In this document: positions 55,684 through 61,448 of the stretch, piece after piece
Numbering within the stretch: the stretch's first letter is position 1
Layout of the letters: the number at the start of each line of letters is the position of its first letter
NCBI GenBank assembly: GCA_027488935.1
Contig: JAIYAP010000036.1
Span: 1-61,448 of the forward strand
DNA: 61,448 nt
Direction: 5' to 3'
Source: Saprospiraceae bacterium
Lineage (GTDB): Bacteria; Bacteroidota; Bacteroidia; Chitinophagales; Saprospiraceae
Program-made: the position numbers and the translations under genes
Notes under the pieces: model-generated
Told to the model about the DNA's origin: nothing
Database searches by the model: none
Seen by the model: the letters and a program-made list of their open reading frames with translations, nothing else

Positions 55684-56637
55684 ATGGAGCATTCCCACCC
55701 TCCTGTTCGGATCAATACAAATGTTGTTTTGGATGAAATTCTTCGCCCAAAACGCACCGTTTTTATTGTAAATCCCAAAGCGGGTATTCAATCCCAACGG
55801 CGTATTCAGGAAAGTGTCGATAAAAACCTCGACCACCGCAAGTTCGAGTATGGCATCTGGTACACCGAAAAACCAGGCCATGCCAGTGAATTGGTACAAA
55901 AAGCCAAGGCCGAAGGCTACGAAATCATTGTAGCGGTGGGCGGCGACGGTTCGGTGAATGAAATCGGATCGGCGATGCTGGATACCGACCTGCAATTGGG
56001 CATCATCCCGGCAGGTTCGGGCAACGGATTGGCCATGCACCTTGGCTACGGGCGCAACATGGACGCGGCCATCCGCAAACTCAATACCGCCCAGGTAAAA
56101 ACATTTGATTGTGGCCTGTTCAATGGGCGTCCATTTATCAATTTGGCCGGAATTGGTTTCGATGGACTGGTATCTAACCTCATGCAAGGCAGTTATTGGC
56201 GCGGATTTATCCCGTATTTTATGAAATCGGTAGAAGCGGGTTTGGTGTATACCGCCAAAGAATGCCTGATTGAAATAGACGACCGCAGTTTTACCGAGAA
56301 ATGTTTTGCCATCACGGTTGCCAATGGCCCCATGTACGGTTACAACGTCACCATCGCACCCGATGCCTTGATGGATGACGGTTTTTTTGAACTTGTAATC
56401 TTGAAAGATGCGCCGAAATGGCAGTATTTTGCAGCCGTTCCCGCTACCCTCAATGGCCGTATTTACGATGCCGAGTTTGTGGCGCACTACAAAACCAAAA
56501 AGGTGAAAATCACCACGGAAGGCGATAATTATATCCACCTCGATGGAGAAGGACTGACGATGCGCGGGGAAATGAATTTTGAGATCAAGCCCAAGGCGCT
56601 GAAGGTTTTGGTGCCGAAGGTTGTAAAAGATGCATAA
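55684..56637 (+). CDS. Diacylglycerol kinase-type lipid kinase (YegS-like)
   Basis: This 317-residue protein has the DAGK catalytic domain with the nucleotide motif IIVAVGGDGSVNEIGSAML (GGDGSVNE at 86-93) and the GSGNGLAM motif (111-118), and the NPKAG start. The C-terminal half has the beta-sandwich of the YegS/DgkB family (GFDGLVSNLM, then DDGFFELVIL). It phosphorylates diacylglycerol or related lipids. It starts 6 bp after rluD and lies 12 bp before the SUI1 gene, so these three are likely one transcript. Confidence 0.92.
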   Translation: MEHSHPPVRINTNVVLDEILRPKRTVFIVNPKAGIQSQRRIQESVDKNLDHRKFEYGIWYTEKPGHASELVQKAKAEGYEIIVAVGGDGSVNEIGSAMLDTDLQLGIIPAGSGNGLAMHLGYGRNMDAAIRKLNTAQVKTFDCGLFNGRPFINLAGIGFDGLVSNLMQGSYWRGFIPYFMKSVEAGLVYTAKECLIEIDDRSFTEKCFAITVANGPMYGYNVTIAPDALMDDGFFELVILKDAPKWQYFAAVPATLNGRIYDAEFVAHYKTKKVKITTEGDNYIHLDGEGLTMRGEMNFEIKPKALKVLVPKVVKDA

Positions 56638-56649
56638 TTTGAAATTATA

Positions 56650-56988
56650 ATGGCAAAAAAACAACAAAACGGCGGTTTCGTTTTCTCTACCAATCCTGAT
56701 TTTCAGTTAAACCAGGAAGAAGACACCACAGAAACCCTCGCGCCGGAAAAACAGATCCTGCGCATCTGGCTCGAACGTGTGAAAGGCGGCAAAGAAGCCA
56801 CGGTCATCAAAGGATTTATCGGAACGGATGACGACATCGAAGCGTTGGCCAAACTGTTGAAGAACAAATGCGCAAGTGGTGGCAATGCCAAAGACGGCAT
56901 TATCCTGGTACAAGGCGACCACCGCGACAAGGTGCTGGCCTTGCTGCTGGATCAAGGTTATAAAAACACAAAAAAAGCGGGCGGATAA
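56650..56988 (+). CDS. SUI1/eIF1-like translation factor (YciH family)
   Basis: This 112-residue protein has the SUI1 domain (about 35-108): LRIWLERVKGGKEATVIKGF, then KNKCASGGNAKDGIILVQGD, then HRDKVLALLLDQG. The K-G-G-K and the C-x-x-G-G-x-x-K-D-x-x-I-x-x-Q-G-D-x-R pattern is diagnostic. Bacterial YciH proteins are thought to act on translation initiation; their exact role is not settled. The first 34 residues are a variable tail. It is in the middle of the rightward operon (12 bp after the lipid kinase, 21 bp before the next gene). Confidence 0.92.
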   Translation: MAKKQQNGGFVFSTNPDFQLNQEEDTTETLAPEKQILRIWLERVKGGKEATVIKGFIGTDDDIEALAKLLKNKCASGGNAKDGIILVQGDHRDKVLALLLDQGYKNTKKAGG

Positions 56989-57009
56989 CGTTCGTCTGCA
57001 CACAATGCC

Positions 57010-58344
57010 ATGAAAATCAATTCCTTACTACCCGTTTTTTGTTGGATATTTTTGGCTTTGTTTGCCATCGACTGTACCCCACGCCGCAGCGGCGCGGTGG
57101 ATACTCGCCCACCGGTGAAGCCCGGCACCAAACCCAATAAATACGAACCCATCGACACGGTGCGCTGGACGGACCCCGCCAATCCGAAACCACCGATTCA
57201 AAATGGCCCCGGCAAACGTCCGAACAACGAAACAGGCAATTTTAGCAAAGAAACTTATCGCATCGCGCTTTTGTTGCCCTTTCTGACCAACCAGGCCCAG
57301 CAAGGTACGGTACCTGAAAAAAGTAAACTTGGGCTCCAGTTTTATACCGGGGTAAAAATCGCCCTCGAAGCACATTCTAAAGCCGGCGGACCAAATATTC
57401 AACTCGATGTATACGATACGCAAGCTACAGATGCCGATTTTCAGGCCGTTTTAAACAACCGCAACCTGGCAAAAGCGCAGGTGCTTGTCGGCCCGATCCG
57501 CAACTCCCACGTGCAACGCGCGGCCGAATGGGCCAAAACCAATCGGAAAATCCTGATTTCACCCGAATCACCCAGTTCGGGCATCGCCACGCAACAACCC
57601 GATTTTATCCAAATCAATCCTTCCTTACGCGCACATTGCGAGATGATCGCCCAATATGTCAACGCACGCATGAAAAACAGCACGGTTACCCTCTTGTGCA
57701 AACAAAAAGAAGCCGATCGCCTGCCGTATTTTCAAGATTACCTGAAAGCCATCGGTGCAGCCCCATACGGCGAAATGATTGTGCCCGATGAAACCCTGAA
57801 TTTTGACAAAACGAATTTTGCGCCTTTTTTCAAACCGGGCAAAACCGCTGTATTTATTCTGCCGACCTGGGCCAGTCAGGATTTCGTGATGGCTTTTTTC
57901 CGCAAGTTAAAAGCAGTTAAAGGCAATAACGCCGTGGCTGTATTCGGGATGCCGCAATGGAAAAACTTCGAAAGCATCGATCCGGAGTATTTGTTGGCCT
58001 TGAATGTACACATCACGGCTGCCAGTTATATTCCTGATCAATCACCTGAAATACAAGCGTTTCAACAGGCTTTTTATGATAAAACGGGCACCATTCCCGA
58101 TGAAGACGGGTTCAATGGCTACGACATAACCCGTTGGTTGTGTACGATGTTGGGCAATTACGGGTTGTCCTTTCCCGAGCGTTTGCAAGGCAATGACCAG
58201 CATCTGCTGCATGGAAACTTTCATATGGTGCCAGTGTTCAACGATGGGGTAGTGGGCGATGCGTTTAAACCATATGATTATATGGAGAATAAGTTTGTGC
58301 ATATTCTGCAGTTTAAAAAATATGGCTTTGAGCCTGTTGAATGA
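57010..58344 (+). CDS. Periplasmic-binding-protein-like lipoprotein (type I fold)
   Basis: This 444-residue protein has a signal sequence (MKINSLLPVFCWIFLALFAI) with a Cys at residue 22 that may be lipidated. A Pro-rich linker (about 25-75) and a type I periplasmic-binding domain follow (YRIALLLPFLTNQ, GLQFYTGVKIALEAH, VLVGPIRNSHVQRAAEW, then GFNGYDITRWLCTMLGNYG). The fold is that of leucine/amide-binding and LppC/LpoA-like proteins. The ligand is unknown, and no permease or ATPase is near. ATG 57010 is used; an ATG 5 bp earlier is out of frame. Palindromic repeats follow its stop. Confidence 0.85.
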   Translation: MKINSLLPVFCWIFLALFAIDCTPRRSGAVDTRPPVKPGTKPNKYEPIDTVRWTDPANPKPPIQNGPGKRPNNETGNFSKETYRIALLLPFLTNQAQQGTVPEKSKLGLQFYTGVKIALEAHSKAGGPNIQLDVYDTQATDADFQAVLNNRNLAKAQVLVGPIRNSHVQRAAEWAKTNRKILISPESPSSGIATQQPDFIQINPSLRAHCEMIAQYVNARMKNSTVTLLCKQKEADRLPYFQDYLKAIGAAPYGEMIVPDETLNFDKTNFAPFFKPGKTAVFILPTWASQDFVMAFFRKLKAVKGNNAVAVFGMPQWKNFESIDPEYLLALNVHITAASYIPDQSPEIQAFQQAFYDKTGTIPDEDGFNGYDITRWLCTMLGNYGLSFPERLQGNDQHLLHGNFHMVPVFNDGVVGDAFKPYDYMENKFVHILQFKKYGFEPVE

Positions 58345-58365
58345 TAAATTCAAAATGATGAAATC

Positions 58366-58518
58366 CGTACGGACAGGTCGTGACCTGTCCTCAATCCGCG
58401 CCCTGTCCTCAATCTGCACCCTCGTACGGACAGGTCGTGACCTGTCCAAAATCATTCAAAAATCATGAAAACACCCCTTGCAATGAAACGCCTCGTACGG
58501 ACAGGTCGCGACCTGTCC
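58366..58518. repeat. Three copies of a 25-bp palindromic repeat, the third in a CDS
   Basis: The unit CGTAC plus a perfect or near-perfect palindrome (GGACAGGTC, two bases, GACCTGTCC) occurs at 58366-58390, 58423-58447 and 58494-58518. The centre is GT in copies 1 and 2 and CG-symmetric (GC) in copy 3. Copies 1 and 2 are intergenic. Copy 3 lies inside the 5' end of the DUF6340 gene. A degenerate fragment lies at about 58401-58408. Confidence 0.85.
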
Positions 58519-59544
58519 CTCCTTGCCCTCTTATGCTGCAGCTGCATGCGCACGGCATCCCTGACCGTATTGCAACCTGCGCAAATGACCTTGCCCGAGC
58601 ACATTTCCACCGTTGCCGTGGTCGATCGCAGCAAACCTTCCAATGGCTGGTTGAATACCCTGGAGGGATTGATTACCGGTGAAGCCATCGGACAAGACCG
58701 CCAAAGCCGCAATGAAGCCGTGCGCGGTTTGACTGCTGCCCTGGAGCGTACCCCACGATTCAAAGTAAAACCCACGGGCATTGAAAAAACTGGCAGCAAA
58801 GCAGGCGTCGGCATGCCACCACCGCTGGATTGGTCTGAAGTGGAACAAATATGTGCTGATTATGGCACCAATGCCTTGGTTACCATCGAATCGTTCGACT
58901 CCGACAACAACGCCAGCGCCCAAAAAGTAACCACCAAACGCAAAGACAAAAACGGGAAAGAATACCTCGATGTCAGCTTCAACAGCCGCCAACGCACGGG
59001 CGTACGCATGGGCTGGCGCTTGTACGATCCGAAAACCAGAATTATCCTCGACGAGTTTACCACCGACGATTACCTTGAACGGACCGGTTCTGGTACCACC
59101 GAACGCGCGGCACTCAGCAATTTGCCCTCCCAGGTAAATGTTTCGCGCAATGTTGCCTACAATGGCGGCATGCGTTATGGCGCACGGATCGCACCGGTAT
59201 ATGTAAATATCAGTCGACAATACTACGCCAAAGCCAAAGGCCCCAAAGCCGAAATGAAAGAAGCCGCCCGATTTGCTGGCAGCGGGAATTGGGACCGTGC
59301 CGCCGCGATTTGGCAAAAAATTGCAGACCAATCGACCCAGCCTAGAAAAGCAGCCGGACGCGCCGCCTATAACATGGCCATTGCCGCCGAACAAAAAGGC
59401 GAATTGGACATTGCCCTCAGTTGGGCCGAAAAAGCCTGGACCCAATTTGGCAATAAAAAAGCACGGTACTACATCAATGTCCTGAAAATGCGCCAAAACG
59501 ACGAGCGCAAAGTAGAAGGGCAAATGAATCATAAAAAGGCATAA
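58465..59544 (+). CDS. DUF6340 family lipoprotein with an in-frame palindromic insertion
   Basis: This 359-residue protein has a lipoprotein signal ending LLALLCCSC, then a DUF6340-like domain (LPEHISTVAVVDRSKPSNGW, then GWRLYDPKTRIILDEF) and a helical TPR-like C-terminal end (AARFAGSGNWDRAAAIWQKI, then AYNMAIAAEQKGELDIALSW). DUF6340 is a Bacteroidota lipoprotein domain of unknown role. Codons 11-18 (VRTGRDLS) are one 24-bp palindromic repeat, in frame, in the signal peptide n-region. Without it the signal would read MKRL then LLALLCC, a standard lipoprotein start. Both ATG 58465 and ATG 58483 are possible. The next gene follows by 6 bp. Confidence 0.85.
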   Translation: MKTPLAMKRLVRTGRDLSLLALLCCSCMRTASLTVLQPAQMTLPEHISTVAVVDRSKPSNGWLNTLEGLITGEAIGQDRQSRNEAVRGLTAALERTPRFKVKPTGIEKTGSKAGVGMPPPLDWSEVEQICADYGTNALVTIESFDSDNNASAQKVTTKRKDKNGKEYLDVSFNSRQRTGVRMGWRLYDPKTRIILDEFTTDDYLERTGSGTTERAALSNLPSQVNVSRNVAYNGGMRYGARIAPVYVNISRQYYAKAKGPKAEMKEAARFAGSGNWDRAAAIWQKIADQSTQPRKAAGRAAYNMAIAAEQKGELDIALSWAEKAWTQFGNKKARYYINVLKMRQNDERKVEGQMNHKKA

Positions 59545-59550
59545 CACAAT

Positions 59551-61113
59551 ATGTCCATCGGCACGGAAGACATTCATCGGAACGAAGGGTTGAGTGAGGA
59601 ACAGGTGAAGCGCCGGTTTGCCGCGTTTTTGCGCGCGTTTTACCGCGATCGTTTCGAACCTTTGCCCAACTCCATCGAAACCAGCCTCGACAATATGGGG
59701 GAAGGCGGGATTGTGGCCGATGGCATCATGCGTTTCCGAAAAAGCGATGGCACCCCCTTCACTTGTGCCTATGAGGCTACCTCGCGCGACAAAGCCGAAG
59801 AAGTAAAATATGCCCTCAACCTAGTCTATTTCCTGTGGGATTGTGCCGCTTTCGGTATGGTATGCGCCGCTTTCGCCTGTTTTGTCGCTTTTGTCGCCAA
59901 TTTGAAATGGCTCATCAGCCTGCATGGCATTGGCATTTTTGGTTTTTTGCTGGGAGTCGGTATGATCGGCTTTTTTGCCTGGTATTTTACCCTCAATAAG
60001 TGGCGTAAATACCGCTACATCTACGCAATCCAACAGTTTAAACAATATGCGGCCGACGAACAATGGATCGCCCTGGCTGAAGACGTATTTCCTTCGCCGA
60101 TTGATCCGTATTTGCTTGAATTGCGGCAACAATGCGTGTTCAGCGGCTTCGGTTTAGCGATTGTGTCCCTCGATGCCGAAACCCGGGTGCTGTGCGCACC
60201 AACCCGCCTGCGCATATACGGAGAAGGTCGCAAAATGATCCATTGGCTCACCCGCGCCCAATGGTACCAACAAATGACCGGTGGTGCAGGCGACAATTTC
60301 CATATTCCCCTGCCCAATGCCTGGACCGCCATGGTCAATTTGATCAGCCGTCCCTTCCGGTTTTATTTTTGGGATCCCGTGCAAAAACAAATTTGGGGCT
60401 TGCTTAGCCGACCATTTGGCCATACCGCATCTGCCTACCACCGGTTTATGCGCGGACAAACCACCCAGAAATTTGTGTTTTTGTTTGCCCTTAGTATTTG
60501 CACCTACTTGAGTTACCAGGTTTTATCGATCCAGGACGAAAACATCGCCGACCTCGAAATTTTTAAAAACTGGCGCGCCAAGCCCAATCCGGAAGAGCAG
60601 CCCAATTTTAATATACAAGGCAGTACCATTCCATACGACGGAAAATATACCGGCGTGCCCAAGCAATACCCACAAACAGAAGAAGACGTAGAGACCATTG
60701 ATTTGACTGCCGGCATTGAAGACGAGGTAAAAGCTACACGTTTGCCCGTTGCCAAGCCGCCTGCGGGCTCGTCGGGAAAAGTCACCAAAATCTTGTCGCC
60801 CAAACCCATTGAAAAGCCCAAGGTCATTGATGGTTGTGCCGCCATCAAAGGCAAAGCGGGTTGGATGATTCAGGACAATGTATTCAGCAACCGCGATTTT
60901 ACCACGCGGCGGGTTGCGGCCCTCAAAGCAGGCAATATTCCGTGCAGTTGGGCAGCGCAATCCTGTTTGAATGCTGGTGCGGAAGGTTTTTTTATCTGGC
61001 TGGGCGATATATACAACGATGTGGGCGCGGCGCGGAAAAAAGTCACCGAACTGGAGAAGGCGATGAAAAAAGCCGGGCTGTTGCGGGGGCGGTTGTTGGT
61101 TCGAAAAATTTAA
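59551..61113 (+). CDS. Three-helix membrane protein with nuclease-like N-terminal and SPOR-like C-terminal parts
   Basis: This 520-residue protein has a soluble N-terminal part with VADGIMRFRKSDGTPFTCAY followed by EATSRDK (Asp57, Glu75). That spacing recalls the PD-(D/E)xK fold, but this is by eye. Membrane helices are at about 91-115 and 124-147. A loop with GFGLAIVSLDAETRVLCAP follows (about 199-217), then a third helix (about 308-327). The C-terminal 85 residues (GWMIQDNVFSNRDFTTRRVA, then FFIWLGDIYNDVGAARKK) look like a SPOR-type peptidoglycan-binding domain. The gene is last in the rightward operon, 6 bp after the DUF6340 gene. No family is recognised with certainty. Confidence 0.7.
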   Translation: MSIGTEDIHRNEGLSEEQVKRRFAAFLRAFYRDRFEPLPNSIETSLDNMGEGGIVADGIMRFRKSDGTPFTCAYEATSRDKAEEVKYALNLVYFLWDCAAFGMVCAAFACFVAFVANLKWLISLHGIGIFGFLLGVGMIGFFAWYFTLNKWRKYRYIYAIQQFKQYAADEQWIALAEDVFPSPIDPYLLELRQQCVFSGFGLAIVSLDAETRVLCAPTRLRIYGEGRKMIHWLTRAQWYQQMTGGAGDNFHIPLPNAWTAMVNLISRPFRFYFWDPVQKQIWGLLSRPFGHTASAYHRFMRGQTTQKFVFLFALSICTYLSYQVLSIQDENIADLEIFKNWRAKPNPEEQPNFNIQGSTIPYDGKYTGVPKQYPQTEEDVETIDLTAGIEDEVKATRLPVAKPPAGSSGKVTKILSPKPIEKPKVIDGCAAIKGKAGWMIQDNVFSNRDFTTRRVAALKAGNIPCSWAAQSCLNAGAEGFFIWLGDIYNDVGAARKKVTELEKAMKKAGLLRGRLLVRKI

Positions 61114-61448
61114 ACACCAACCTTGCTCGCGCGGGGTTCCAACCCCGTGTGCCGATCAATCGGGCTCTGCCCGAATTACCCAACCATCCCTGTTTTTTAT
61201 CTTAATTTTGCGAAGGACTAAGCCTTTGTTTCAACCTTGCTCGCGCGGGGTTCCAACCCCGTGTGCCGATCAATCGGGCTCTGCCCGAATTACCAAATCA
61301 TCCCTGTTTTTTATCTAAATGTTGTAAAGGACCAAGCCTTTGTTTCAACCTTAATTGTTACCTCGGGCGGAGCCCATTGCTGTCTAAAACCTTTTAACTA
61401 TCAGACTATCAAGCAATTGTGGGCTACCCTTGCACATTTCGATGACGA
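61114..61448. other. Gene-free end of the window
   Basis: After the last stop (61113) there is no supportable gene. The first 230 bp are the two 114-bp repeats (61118-61345). The final 103 bp show only a possible remnant of the same hairpin (CGGGCGGAGCCC near 61364), and no terminator or RNA gene is visible. Confidence 0.7.
61118..61345. repeat. Two tandem 114-bp direct repeats containing the double-hairpin module
   Basis: Units 61118-61231 and 61232-61345 are near-identical, each starting CAACCTTGCTCGCGCGG. Each holds the 48-bp double-hairpin core (61126-61173 and 61240-61287) followed by about 60 bp ending GCCTTTGTTT. The core matches the inverted pair at 1-105. In hairpin 1 the stem is CGGGG/CCCCG here but CGCGG/CCGCG at 1-105, a compensated base-pair change that argues for RNA or cruciform structure. 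Confidence 0.85.

Noticed and set aside
55153-56667. Open frame of 504 codons on the minus strand over rluD and the lipid kinase gene
   Set aside because: It is antisense to two well-recognised genes with full motifs, its translation has no domain, and long antisense frames are common in such GC-leaning codon use.
61118-61345. tRNA gene or T-arm fragment (GGGGTTCCAACCCC)
   Set aside because: Only one stem-loop resembles a T-arm. No acceptor stem, D-arm or anticodon arm can be drawn, and the other copy (GGTTCTACC) breaks the T-loop pattern.

Overview
The window is chromosomal DNA of a Bacteroidota bacterium, most likely the Saprospiria/Saprospiraceae side of the phylum (inference). Several secreted proteins end in a type IX secretion (T9SS) or gliding-motility-type C-terminal domain. 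There are also SprB-type repeats, an UpxY-type NusG paralogue, two TonB-dependent receptors with carboxypeptidase-like N-terminal domains, lipoprotein signals, and TAnnTTTG-type -7 elements with little Shine-Dalgarno signal. I see no rRNA or tRNA genes, no CRISPR array, no insertion sequence with a transposase and no phage genes. 46 protein genes are supported.

Layout. 1-16.9 kb: a palindromic repeat, a DUF423 membrane protein, a large membrane-anchored protein, a giant thioredoxin-SprB-repeat fusion, an ECF sigma/anti-sigma pair with an SGNH hydrolase, two convergent paralogous cell-surface proteins, TsaC/Sua5 and a LolC/E-type permease. 16.9-35.4 kb: a BNR-repeat T9SS protein, an HscA-like Hsp70 coupled to a DUF1573 lipoprotein, a vWA lipoprotein, a 443-bp element with perfect 26-bp terminal inverted repeats, a five-heme T9SS cytochrome, an Lrp regulator facing a CtpA protease, a SulP transporter overlapping a beta carbonic anhydrase, a DUF4230 protein, a dienelactone hydrolase and RlmI. 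35.5-41.6 kb: an isolated Cas6, a thiolase, TrxB and small membrane or lipoproteins.

41.6-53.5 kb: a leftward, translationally coupled envelope operon (polysaccharide deacetylase, Wzi-like porin, WbpD-like acetyltransferase, UpxY antiterminator, TonB receptor, lipoprotein). Then come a rightward TonB receptor, SelD and a DppB-type permease. 53.5-61.4 kb: an exported superoxide dismutase lipoprotein facing a rightward operon (RluD, lipid kinase, YciH/SUI1, periplasmic-binding lipoprotein, DUF6340 lipoprotein, membrane protein). The window ends in two 114-bp tandem repeats.

Common theme. Most of the unusual content is envelope or secreted proteins, plus a rich set of short palindromic repeats in intergenic gaps, especially between convergent genes. 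One palindrome lies in frame inside a signal peptide. The best candidates for something undescribed are these palindromic families and the orphan Cas6; no complete new multi-gene defence or secretion system is evident.
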